Below the pieces are notes generated by a model that did not search any database, was not told the origin of the DNA, and saw only the letters and a program-made list of their open reading frames with translations. A stretch of DNA of 64,000 nucleotides from Apoda limacodes (lineage: Eukaryota; Arthropoda; Insecta; Lepidoptera; Limacodidae): positions 8,313,001 to 8,377,000 of the forward strand of contig OX291547.1 of NCBI GenBank assembly GCA_946406115.1, given 5' to 3'. Made by a program: the position numbers and the translations under genes. Every line of letters begins with the position of its first letter. Positions within the stretch are counted from its first letter, which is position 1. Shown piece by piece: positions 37,348-46,400 of the stretch.

Positions 37348-37800
37348 TTAAAAAGTTTTATTATCAAAAATTGTTTTAAACATATCATATAATAAAATAT
37401 CATTACATAGAGTGTTATTACTAAAGTGGTTTACAAAATCAATCATTGATTTACCATGAAACTTAAAATACAAATAAACAAGACAATATTCCCCACAAAC
37501 AGTTGTAAAGTCATTTTGAACTCTTTTATTATTGTAACTCCATATCTTAGTATTCTTATTTAAGAAATATAAATGATGTCTACTAGGTTTACGACCATAA
37601 GAATCAAAGTATTCACCTAATCCATTTTTATTAATATGTATTCCCACCCAATGCGATCCAGGTTGATTTTCAACATCTAAATTACTAATGAGAAAAGCAG
37701 GTAGGTGCATGAGTACTGGTAATCTATTTGCAGCAAATACATTTAGTTTAATTTTCGGAGAAATTATCTTTAAACATTTTTGAATATCTAAAGTATTCAT
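37348..37800 (-). CDS. PRO: Adenovirus-type cysteine protease (capsid maturation)
   Basis: 150 aa. In the Polinton/adenovirus group this protease cleaves capsid and core precursors inside the particle. The catalytic pattern is visible: His50 in 'GSHWVGIHIN', Asp66 in 'GEYFDSYGR', Gln95 (oxyanion) in 'RVQND', and Cys102 in 'TTVCGEYCLVYLY'. This is the order and spacing of the adenovirus-type fold (Ulp1-like clan). The start is the only ATG near the open end. It lies 69 nt behind the capsid gene and is the last gene of the minus-strand block. No TATA box is seen in the gap, so it may be read from the capsid-block promoter. Confidence 0.93.
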   Translation of the reverse strand: MNTLDIQKCLKIISPKIKLNVFAANRLPVLMHLPAFLISNLDVENQPGSHWVGIHINKNGLGEYFDSYGRKPSRHHLYFLNKNTKIWSYNNKRVQNDFTTVCGEYCLVYLYFKFHGKSMIDFVNHFSNNTLCNDILLYDMFKTIFDNKTF

Positions 37801-37869
37801 TTCAAAATGTTGATATTATGAATGTCAAAAGTATAATAAGTCCTTTCATTGAGTTCTAATTATTATATT

Positions 37870-39180
37870 TTAGCTACTGTAATCTACTGAAACATTACGA
37901 TTTTTATCTATTTCAATAACATTATCAAATTCAGCATACACTATACAGTTTATTGTTTGTATGAGTGCTGCTTCAAAACGAACTTCAAGTCTTACGCTTC
38001 CATGTCTAATAAGATTCCAATGAGACGTAGAACTAGCTGATAAGTCTGGAGTTAAATCAAATGCCATCAAACAATATCCATTTGCATATTGTTCCCTAGA
38101 AATAGCATTACCATCATTCAAAAAGTGAATACCTGACCCGGAAAATAGTGTATGGTAAGCTGTGGTAAATATATTGTTGTGAAACATTGGTTGTAAAGCT
38201 TTTGATGGTATTTGTTGGCCATCTATATACAAACTAAATGTATTTATTCCATAGTTTTCAAAGTTAAAAGGGTTTCTGTTAAAACTTCCATTAAAAGCAG
38301 CATTGTTTACAAAACCTATTATACACCTTTTTGGAACTTGACCAATAAATATGTTATCAAGCGTTTTTCCCTGAACTCCTGAAGGTATTGTGAGCACTTT
38401 GACTTCAGCTCTGGTTATAGGATACTTAGCAGTCGTTGCACTTAAAACTTTTTGATGTGCTAATAATACACTTGGACTAATTTTTGCTCTACGAACTATA
38501 AGTGTAGCGTCAGTAAAAGTAACTTTCAGTTTAGCATCAGCACCAGCCATAAGATTAAAACTTTCTCTTGATCGTACTAGTTTAAGACTAATTTCAACAC
38601 CATTTATCAGAAACTTTTCTTGATTAAACAAATCCCCATGCAAATGTCCTACCATTTCTACCTCTTTACTCTCACGTACAAATTGATTCCTTTTTTTAAA
38701 TCCATCATTAGAATCATCTAGTGAATTCATTTTTCCAGCTGTGTCTTCATACCATAGTCCACAAGTCAGATGAGATTGTTTAGCTGCTGGACCATAGTTT
38801 AATAAAGTTTCTATAAATGCCCTATAAGCATAAGTGTTGTTTGGTGGAGATACTAGTTTTTGATTTAAATACACATCGAGTTGATTGAACAGTGAGTGTA
38901 ACCAGTTATTAGTTGGGGCTACTACTGTAGCAGCAGCTAAGTTGGTGCCATCTTGGTTTCGAATTTTAACTTTTAAATGTAGTAATGTATGAGACAAATC
39001 GATATAATCATCCCCCGTACCAGGAATTTGAAATTCAATTGGTCCATCGTCTGTAAGGGATGATATAGGTTTGTAGTGTATCCATTGTCCATTTTCAATA
39101 CTTGTCTGAGTTGTTGGTAAAGCAAATAAATCCAATTCCGATTTTATACATTCACATGAATGATTATGTAAGAATGACAT
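37870..39180 (-). CDS. MCP: Major capsid protein, double jelly-roll
   Basis: 436 aa, the usual size for Polinton capsid proteins. The sequence is of the type databases often list as 'F54H12.2-like'. Typical segments are 'IEFQIPGTGDDYIDLSHTLL' near residue 50, 'WLHSLFNQLDVYLNQKLVS' near 93-111, and 'CLMAFDLTPD' with 'GSVRLEVRFEAAL' near the end. The family forms pseudo-hexameric capsomers by two stacked jelly rolls; that is family knowledge and is not visible in primary sequence. The ATG (39180-39178) overlaps the stop of the upstream 148-aa gene by one base (TAATG). Intact. Confidence 0.95.
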   Translation of the reverse strand: MSFLHNHSCECIKSELDLFALPTTQTSIENGQWIHYKPISSLTDDGPIEFQIPGTGDDYIDLSHTLLHLKVKIRNQDGTNLAAATVVAPTNNWLHSLFNQLDVYLNQKLVSPPNNTYAYRAFIETLLNYGPAAKQSHLTCGLWYEDTAGKMNSLDDSNDGFKKRNQFVRESKEVEMVGHLHGDLFNQEKFLINGVEISLKLVRSRESFNLMAGADAKLKVTFTDATLIVRRAKISPSVLLAHQKVLSATTAKYPITRAEVKVLTIPSGVQGKTLDNIFIGQVPKRCIIGFVNNAAFNGSFNRNPFNFENYGINTFSLYIDGQQIPSKALQPMFHNNIFTTAYHTLFSGSGIHFLNDGNAISREQYANGYCLMAFDLTPDLSASSTSHWNLIRHGSVRLEVRFEAALIQTINCIVYAEFDNVIEIDKNRNVSVDYSS

Positions 39181-39626
39181 TATTTGTTTGAAAATATATC
39201 TTTAGTATTTCTATTAATTTTATACTTTCTAGTTCTCAACTCTTTCAAAGCTGTTGACGGAATGGAATGAATCCGACGTTGACGTTTCGTTATATAACCT
39301 GATCCATTCATTAGTCTTTCAATTTTATCATCTGCTCTTCGTTTTAAATTACTACTTACATCTTTTAACCGTGTTTGCACAGATTCATTCATTGGTTTCT
39401 GGCTTATCATATCGCTTAATAATCCCACTCCAGCATTAAGAGCCTCTTTACCAATTACTCTTGCCCCACTTGATAATAAAGGTAGTACTGATCGAAACAG
39501 GCCTCCTAAAAAGCTTCCTATTCCATGACCACGTTGATGTGGTACACCTTTATAAATTACACCAATTCCTGATCCTGCTTGGTGTGAATAATATTGCTCA
39601 TAGGGACAAATACTGTTATTATGCAT
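39180..39626 (-). CDS. 148-aa glycine-rich, basic Polinton protein; possible minor core/membrane-active protein
   Basis: Residues 18-75 are glycine-rich and hydrophobic ('GSGIGVIYKG', 'GIGSFLGGLFRSVLPLL'). Residues 88-145 are strongly basic ('LKRRADDKIERLMNGSGYI', 'KRQRR'). Two places fit the adenovirus-protease rule (M/I/L/N/Q)-x-G-x|G: QAGS|G at 16-20 and MNGS|G at 106-110. Cleavage there would free short N- and C-terminal peptides, an arrangement like adenovirus pVI. The gene sits between penton and capsid genes, sharing single bases with both (TAATG junctions), so a virion role is likely. The function is inferred; homology to pVI is not shown. Confidence 0.8.
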   Translation of the reverse strand: MHNNSICPYEQYYSHQAGSGIGVIYKGVPHQRGHGIGSFLGGLFRSVLPLLSSGARVIGKEALNAGVGLLSDMISQKPMNESVQTRLKDVSSNLKRRADDKIERLMNGSGYITKRQRRIHSIPSTALKELRTRKYKINRNTKDIFSNK

Positions 39627-40387
39627 TATAATCGCTTAAAGTGTAGTTTAACATATGCGGTCCCAAATTGAAATGGTATTTTATTACCAGTGTTTGTTCT
39701 TATATCTATTTCAATTGTATCAAATTCTCTTCGCATAACTGGTAAGTAGTGGGGTGGTGAAAATACATGCATCTTATAAGCACCATAGATATATTTCTCG
39801 GGGTCTAAAGGTATTATTCTTAACAATGGTGTCATAACATCTCCAACTATTTGCGGATCAATTATATCACAGTAAACAAATAATTGAGAAGGTAATCCTA
39901 AATGTAAATTGGGTGGGTATCTTCCAACATTTTTTGTTATTAAATTAGTTTTTGGTTCAAAGCCAAGTTGAATACTTAACTTTGATGATAACGTTAAAGA
40001 TGATATATTTTTATCGTTAATTTGAACAGAGACCATCTGGGAAACTTTATCATAATGAAAGCGACAGTTTTCTTTTAGGTTTAAGGCTTTTAAAATGTTA
40101 TCAATATTATCATAATTGGTTGCAGGTATATGATTTTTATAAATAACTGATGATATTGATTTATCCAAAGGTACTATCATTTTCTTAGTAATATACATTA
40201 TATTTTCACCCTCTTGAACTGTAAACATACTACATGGGTATTGAAATTCTACAACTCCAACAGACCACTGTCCTTCTAATTTTATAGGTTTTGGAAGTTT
40301 TGTTGAAAAATTTGTAGTGGTATTACTCGGAAAATATTCCATTGAACTATTACTGAGCAAAGTTAAATAAAAATCTTCCTTAATCAT
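39626..40387 (-). CDS. mCP: Minor capsid (penton-like) protein, single jelly-roll
   Basis: 253 aa from the ATG at 40387. The frame is open further up, but the only earlier start would be a TTG, so the start that overlaps the integrase stop (ATGA) is preferred. The sequence is of the conserved Polinton penton type: 'FYLTLLSNSSMEYFPSNTTT' at the start, 'GQWSVGVVEFQYP' near 40-52, and 'FGTAYVKLHFKRL' at the end. The family fills the five-fold vertices of the capsid. It is translated from the same block as the capsid gene, and its stop overlaps the next ATG by one base. Confidence 0.9.
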   Translation of the reverse strand: MIKEDFYLTLLSNSSMEYFPSNTTTNFSTKLPKPIKLEGQWSVGVVEFQYPCSMFTVQEGENIMYITKKMIVPLDKSISSVIYKNHIPATNYDNIDNILKALNLKENCRFHYDKVSQMVSVQINDKNISSLTLSSKLSIQLGFEPKTNLITKNVGRYPPNLHLGLPSQLFVYCDIIDPQIVGDVMTPLLRIIPLDPEKYIYGAYKMHVFSPPHYLPVMRREFDTIEIDIRTNTGNKIPFQFGTAYVKLHFKRL

Positions 40388-41463
40388 ATTTTTTCTATAT
40401 CTTTTAATGATACCCAAGTATTAAATTTGTTTGGATAACCTTTCCACTTCACTAGTACTTGCTTTCTATTTCCAAAATAACGAGTGTGGAGTATTTTATC
40501 TATTTTATGTGGGAGAGTGGGGTTGTATATTACTTTTTGTAATTCTTTTTCATAAAATGTACCTGTAATGGGTTCATTTTGAAGATCTTTTAACGTATAA
40601 ACTACCCAAGGTGATCTTCTTATAACTGAAGTAATAACAAATATTTCATCACTCCAGTTGCTCTCGTATCCTTTTTGAAATATGTGTTTATGTTTTGTTA
40701 TCCTAACATAATCACCTTCTTTAAACCTGTTTAGAATAGCCTTTTGCCCTTTATCTCTATCATATAAATTATTCCAAACAGTCATAATATTTTCAGAGTT
40801 AACATCTTTGGGACACATTTTTATACTTGAATGATAGCTATGATTATAAGAATAAATCAAATCTTTTAAAATATCAACATATCTATATGTGTTATGATGT
40901 GTGAAATACCGCCACATTTTTGTCTTTAATGTTCTTTGAAAGCGTTCCTCGATACTAGCTTTTATATCAGGATTGTTAGTGGTGTAATAGTTTATACCTT
41001 TACTTTTAAAATATTTTTGCACATCCTTAGAAACAAATTCAGTTCCCTTATCTGACTGAATGTGGTTAGGTAAGGATTTTGACTCATTAAATATACTTTC
41101 AAAGCATTCTTTTATAGTTATAGAGTTCTTTTTTTTTAAACATCTAGCAAATGCATATTTACTAAATACATCAATAACACACAGAATATATTTAAAACCA
41201 TCATTATATTCAGAATAAGTGCGCATATCACTTAAATCCACCTGCCACAAGTCATTATAATTAGATAAAATGTACTTATTTCTAGGAAATCTATTTCTTA
41301 CAGGTTTATGTAATGTGTAAGTTTCTTGTTCTTGCAACCAATTTTTCACTTGTTTTGCTGTCATTTTTCCCTTTAACGAGTTGATGAGTTTGTTAACACC
41401 TCCATATTCAGCAGGATGAGAAACATCATAGTAAATCTGATTTATTTCTAATAGGGGGTCCAT
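40384..41463 (-). CDS. INT: Retrovirus-type integrase with C-terminal chromodomain
   Basis: 359 aa. The DDE core is visible: Asp76 in 'LWQVDLSDM', Asp138 in 'HIQSDKGTEF' and Glu173 in 'ASIEERFQRTLK', 34 residues after the second Asp. Residues 241-312 form the usual SH3-like linker region ('FKEGDYVRITKHKHIFQKGY'). Residues 321-357 are a chromodomain ('IDKILHTRYF', 'VLVKWKGYPNKFNTWVSL') that may steer insertion to marked chromatin. It makes the 6-bp staggered cut seen at the ends. The gene overlaps its upstream neighbour by 16 nt and its downstream neighbour by 4 nt. Intact. Confidence 0.95.
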   Translation of the reverse strand: MDPLLEINQIYYDVSHPAEYGGVNKLINSLKGKMTAKQVKNWLQEQETYTLHKPVRNRFPRNKYILSNYNDLWQVDLSDMRTYSEYNDGFKYILCVIDVFSKYAFARCLKKKNSITIKECFESIFNESKSLPNHIQSDKGTEFVSKDVQKYFKSKGINYYTTNNPDIKASIEERFQRTLKTKMWRYFTHHNTYRYVDILKDLIYSYNHSYHSSIKMCPKDVNSENIMTVWNNLYDRDKGQKAILNRFKEGDYVRITKHKHIFQKGYESNWSDEIFVITSVIRRSPWVVYTLKDLQNEPITGTFYEKELQKVIYNPTLPHKIDKILHTRYFGNRKQVLVKWKGYPNKFNTWVSLKDIEKI

Positions 41464-42233
41464 TTTTCCCAGTCTATTTTTTTCTTGATTTTGTTAAAAT
41501 GAGTCTTAGTAGGAGTAAAACTATTATCTGATTGCAATTTGTTAAGTGGAATTTCTTCTTTTATATCACCTAAGTAAAGTTTATTAATATATTCTAGTCT
41601 TTTTGGATTTCCAATATAAGTTAATGGTATTTTAATTTCTTTTAATGCTGATGCAAACTCTTGCCACCCAATTGGATCACTGTGTTTAAGTGGTCTTAGT
41701 GTATCATTCACCAGGTCTATAATGTTACTTCCTGGTATTTTCATATTATTGATACTAACAGTTCCATTGGTATCCCAATCTACCTTATTTTTATTTGAAA
41801 AAATTGATTCTATTAGTAATTCACCTCGTTTTATATACGTCTTAGGAATCAATTTCAAGAGTTGTTGCTTTGAATAAAATGGGGTTAAGTCAGTATTATT
41901 TATGGTTTTTGATTTTATGTTTGATACCTGCTCAGTGTCAAGGACTGTTTCCTTAATGACATCAGTATCTTTATAATTAGGCGAACTTTCTGTTTTGGTT
42001 ATAATTGGTATTTGATATGGTCGTCGTTCTACTTCAGTAAAATGTAAATACCTTTGTAGTGTTTGTAAATACAAAATCCATTTTTCTCTATCTTCTACAT
42101 TACTATTTAAAATATCTTTCATTTCACCATCTAAACGGGATAAAGTATTTAAAGCGCTTTGTGTTTCATTTTCCTTTTTAATTTTTTCTATCAAATTAGG
42201 TTCAATTAGAATCATTTTTTTAGCATGTTCCAT
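41448..42233 (-). CDS. 261-aa conserved Polinton protein, function unknown
   Basis: Begins with a charged helical region ('LIEKIKKENETQSALNTL'). The C-terminal half carries a pattern often seen in Polinton and adintovirus proteins of this position: a tryptophan/aspartate stretch 'VDWDTNGTVSINNMKIPGSN' then 'IIDLVNDTLRP' and 'GWQEFASALKEIKIPLTYIG'. No catalytic motif is seen. It lies 19 nt after the 109-aa gene and overlaps the integrase by 16 nt, so it is likely co-transcribed with the capsid set. Assignment to the family is from pattern memory; the role is unknown. Confidence 0.75.
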   Translation of the reverse strand: MEHAKKMILIEPNLIEKIKKENETQSALNTLSRLDGEMKDILNSNVEDREKWILYLQTLQRYLHFTEVERRPYQIPIITKTESSPNYKDTDVIKETVLDTEQVSNIKSKTINNTDLTPFYSKQQLLKLIPKTYIKRGELLIESIFSNKNKVDWDTNGTVSINNMKIPGSNIIDLVNDTLRPLKHSDPIGWQEFASALKEIKIPLTYIGNPKRLEYINKLYLGDIKEEIPLNKLQSDNSFTPTKTHFNKIKKKIDWEKWTPY

Positions 42234-42252
42234 TTTTGCTTTTATTTTCCTG

Positions 42253-42582
42253 CTAAGGTTTTAAAATTGAACTCACCAAGGCACTTAGAACAGATCCTAA
42301 AATAATAGGTAAAAAGGCACCACCCCTTTGAATAATTACGTTTTTTCTAAGTAGATTTCTTCCTTTACAAACCAACTTTCTCAATATATTTTTATATTTT
42401 TTTAATTTGTTTTTATCATTTTCCTTGACGGGTATTTTACCCTGTAATACGTTGTAAATACACTCACAAATAAAATTTATTTCTTCTTTACTACAAGATT
42501 TAAGTAAAGCTTTTCTATGTCTTGGTTTCAATACATGCAACGATTTTAAAAGTTCTTGATGTGTAGTCACTCTTGAATGCAT
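42253..42582 (-). CDS. 109-aa basic protein with hydrophobic C-terminus, possible core peptide precursor
   Basis: Residues 1-86 are basic ('KPRHRKALLK', 'KLKKYKNILRKLV'). They are followed by 'IIQRGGAFLPIILGSVLSAL', a hydrophobic tail able to form a membrane helix. QRGG|A fits the adenovirus-type protease rule, so a cut there would release the hydrophobic peptide from the basic part. Small proteins of this layout are usual in Polintons and adintoviruses and have been compared with adenovirus core protein pX; that comparison is an inference here. It is the first gene behind a TATA box at 42638-42647 and leads the tightly packed block. Confidence 0.75.
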   Translation of the reverse strand: MHSRVTTHQELLKSLHVLKPRHRKALLKSCSKEEINFICECIYNVLQGKIPVKENDKNKLKKYKNILRKLVCKGRNLLRKNVIIQRGGAFLPIILGSVLSALVSSILKP

Positions 42583-42637
42583 TATTTATGAATGATTGGA
42601 ATTTCATTATGTTTGCTGTATTTAAATCCTTTTTTAG

Positions 42638-42647
42638 GTATATATAC
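42638..42647 (-). promoter_or_regulatory. TATA box before the capsid-block genes
   Basis: 'gtatatatac' on the minus strand, about 56 nt before the 109-aa gene ATG. The next five genes down to the capsid gene have no room for a separate promoter outside coding sequence. Confidence 0.55.
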
Positions 42648-42660
42648 AATGCAGTTCTGG

Positions 42661-43242
42661 TCAGAAGGAAATATTCTCGATTTTAAATCGACACATATCA
42701 ATTGTGTCCTGTTTTAAATCTATTATTAGGTAGCCATGAGGTTCACTAGTAGCATCTTTGTAGGCATCTTCCAAAAATTTAATGTTTTCAGGTGAGACTT
42801 GACGTGCTAAGTAACGAATTTGTGTTTTATCTCGTGGATTTTTAAAGTAGACTATATAACTAGAGTTTAAAGAAATATCTCTCTGTCCTTTACCTTGATG
42901 GAATATATTTTGTGTAATATAGAAAACACTAATGTTTCTATGATGACTACCCTTTGTGAATATGTCAACAACACGACCATCAGACTCTCGCATGAGGTCA
43001 TCGATTATTATTAGTTGTGGTTGTTCTCCATCAAACATACTGAGGTCAGGAATACCTTGGTAATAATTAACATTGTTCAAGTTGTATAACGGTTGCATTT
43101 CATCATAACACCACATAATATTAGAAAAATGTTGATTGCAAATCTCATTAGCATGTTTCACAAATTTTTTAACAAAAACTGATTTACCACATCCACTAGG
43201 GCCAGCTACAATTACTGTAAAGGGATGATAAAAATGAATCAT
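42661..43242 (-). CDS. ATP: A32/FtsK-HerA-type genome packaging ATPase
   Basis: 193 aa. Walker A 'GPSGCGKS' (residues 14-21), Walker B 'LIIIDD' (77-82), and a polar strand 'NISVFYITQN' (103-112) typical of the poxvirus A32-like packaging ATPases. The family pumps the genome into the capsid. The length is near the low end but covers the whole core. The ATG is preceded by stop-rich AT sequence. It stands alone between the polymerase and the capsid block, with its own TATA-like site at 43313-43322. Intact. Confidence 0.93.
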   Translation of the reverse strand: MIHFYHPFTVIVAGPSGCGKSVFVKKFVKHANEICNQHFSNIMWCYDEMQPLYNLNNVNYYQGIPDLSMFDGEQPQLIIIDDLMRESDGRVVDIFTKGSHHRNISVFYITQNIFHQGKGQRDISLNSSYIVYFKNPRDKTQIRYLARQVSPENIKFLEDAYKDATSEPHGYLIIDLKQDTIDMCRFKIENISF

Positions 43243-43312
43243 AATTATTTTTAATGTGTGTTCTCTTTGAAAATGTTCAAATTCATATGGAGGAAAGCAA
43301 TAAAAACAAACA

Positions 43313-43322
43313 CTTATATATT
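43313..43322 (-). promoter_or_regulatory. TATA box of the ATPase gene
   Basis: 'aatatataag' on the minus strand, about 71 nt before the ATG at 43242. Confidence 0.5.
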
Positions 43323-43454
43323 AAAAACAATATAATTAATAATAAAAAAAAAAATTACAATCATTATGTTACTTAATAATAGTTATTACCTTACATTTTT
43401 TAAACACACATAAACCAGATACAATTAATACTCTATATTATTATTATTTCAAAA

Positions 43455-46400
43455 CTATAAGTTAATCTTAAAATGACCCCAAGCATATGTATCTGTTGAA
43501 TTAGGTAAAATATATCTCTTGGTGTCATTACAGGATAGACAAGTTTTATTAATTTGTTGTGTAAAAATAGTATGTTTCACACTTCGAATCCTACACATTT
43601 GTGAAACATTTACATTTTTATTAAATAGACACAACTTATAATTTTCCAAATTCATCTTTTTTGTCACACTTTTATTTACACCTTTTGCTTTAGCAATAAC
43701 CTTACTTTCAATGTCCATTGCATACATTTTTGATCGAAGTCCTACAAACTCCCGAAATATTTTACCATTGTTCTCATCCTTAAAATATCCAAGTTTCTTT
43801 TTATTTAAAAGTGGGAAACCATAAACATTATCACTAGAATAGTCTGAAGTATCGAAAAAACATTCTAAGTCAGATTTTATATCATTATAAAAATTATCTG
43901 TAAATACATGGTAAACTAAGCTATCCGTATCAGTGTATAATAACTTGACACTATTATTGTATTTTCTTTTCATGTAATTATAATGAAAGTTATACATCAA
44001 TGTTTTTGATATTTCTAATATACAAAATCCTAAAACAAATGGTTTATTGAAATATACCTTAGTCTTTTGTAATTGTACAGCAATTAAAGACTCGGAGAAT
44101 ATAGATAGACTATGAAACTCAGGGCGAGCAATTAAACTTTGTGCACCTTGAATTTTTCCATGGTTTTCCCAGTGGGTTAACAATTTCACATTAACACGTT
44201 TTTCAACATTTTCCATAGTTTTACCAAAGACTGCATTATTCATAAGTTTATAAAAATCTTTTTCAAAGTCACTTTTAGCTAAAGTTCTTAGTTGTGTATT
44301 TAAATCTATATATTTCTTCAACCAAGGACTTTGCTCAAACTGTAAAACTCTATGAACTCTAATTAATTTCATACCAAGTTGTAAACATTGCTTCAGATTT
44401 CTATAGTGAATAATATATTTAGTTTTGTTATATAAATTTGGTACTAATTTTTTATCTTTACTGTTACCGATTACAATGTTTTCAGGGCATAAAGGTAAGT
44501 CTGAATGAAGATCATGTAAATTTTCAGGGTATTCAAGATCAACTTCCAGTATGTATCCAATATCTGATGAATCTGATATATTGAAGTCTATGTTCGGGTT
44601 AACCCATTTAAAATCTCTTACAGGCAAATACTGAGACATTGCCCAACCATAGAGATTGTTTGCATCAAAATACATTAAGTAAGATTTTGGTAAGTTATCT
44701 TTGTAATCACCCATGTACTCGTTATTTGCCTTTCCATATCTGTTAGAACACTGTGAAATACCACCTCTTATACCAGACTTTACGAATGCTATTTTATCAA
44801 AGTCTTTTAATAATTCCAGTGTTATGTTAGTACATTTTAGCATTGCATCCCAGCTTAATCCTGGAAGGGTATAATATTGTACAGGGTCGAGTTCATATGT
44901 TTTAATACTAATTTCTCTAAAGTTTTCAAAAATATCAGTGAGTAACATTACATCAGTTCTTAAGTATAGATTGGAATAGTCCAACATATTTTTACATTTA
45001 AATTGGACCCAAACATTTTGAGCATGTTTATAATCATCATCTGAGACACTGGTATTACTTAAAGAGTTAAAGAAAGCGTCTTGATCTGGAAGAGTTGTAA
45101 CTTTTAAGGATTCATAAGAATTAACAAATTCATAAGGAAAAACACCTTTCCTAATAAGTTTATTAAAATCATTTTCGTTTGGAAATTGTTTTCTTAATTC
45201 TATAAATTGATCTTTTTTTAGATTTTTAGCTAAACTATCTAAACTACTGGCCATGAATTTAAAGGAATCTAAAAACCGCAAATGTACTAAATGACCTCTT
45301 ATATTAAGTTTTTTTGAGAATGAAATATATTTTTCCTTATTTTGCGGAATGATATCTATTTCTCCATCTTTAAAATTCAAAGCATGAACAATAAAATGAG
45401 CATCATAATTACTTAGATTATGAAATAGAATGGGAATGAAAAAGGGAACACGATACTTTGAACTACATAATTCGTGAGCAACACCTCTAAAATTACCAGT
45501 ATTCCAATCATAGTCTACTGTGATGTCATCACCCAATAGCCCTTCACAAATATAACATAATTGCGATTGTCTAATAGATTCCTTCTCTTCGTTAGTTAAT
45601 GGAAGTGGACATTTTTGAAAACAATTTATCCTATGTATATTGCTAATATCTTTGTAAATGCTTTCCATAAACATTTTTGCACAATTAGGCCCTGTGTATG
45701 TTCTGTATGTAGACAGCTTATCATCATACGAACATTTTATATAGTATCCATAACTATAAACTTCATGTTCATGTATTGTTTTTGTATATGACTTCGATGG
45801 ATCAGGGTCACATGAGGTGACGGGTTTTAAAAGAGCTTCAAAGTCTGCATATATTACAAAAGGTAATTTTAATTTTCTTTGAAACTTATCAAAATAGATT
45901 TCATCATTATTTGTTTCCCGATTAAACCAATCTTTTCCTTTTTTATGAATTCCTGGTAATTCAGTAACAATATGAGCACAGTCATGTTTTTGGTGATTAA
46001 TTAAATTAACTTTAGATTTAAAATATAGAAGGCAACCATCACAGATATGAATAGCATTATTTCGATTCGTTATTTGTTTACTAACCAAGCGTGATAAATT
46101 TTTTATAAAACAATAATGACCATTTGAACCATTGTTTAAAAATAATAAGTTAATGTGTAATTCTTTACGACATTTTGTAAAATATAATGGTCCAACGATG
46201 GTATTACATTTTTTTTCTTTGTTAAATTCTAATCCGAAAACATTGATACTAATGTTATTCTGTTTTTCTACCTTGGGTATATCCGATAATTTGATTGGGA
46301 ACTGTATATTATTAAACTTTAGTCTATTTTGATTCCTCAAGTATGATGATACCCTTTCAGAACTTTTATTTACAGGATATAGTGCGGATAATAAAGCCCA

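Noticed and set aside
39254..39439. 61-codon frame opposite the 148-aa Polinton gene
   Set aside because: Antisense shadow with no domain.
46132..46332. 66-codon frame opposite the polymerase gene
   Set aside because: Antisense shadow of a long intact gene, with no domain.
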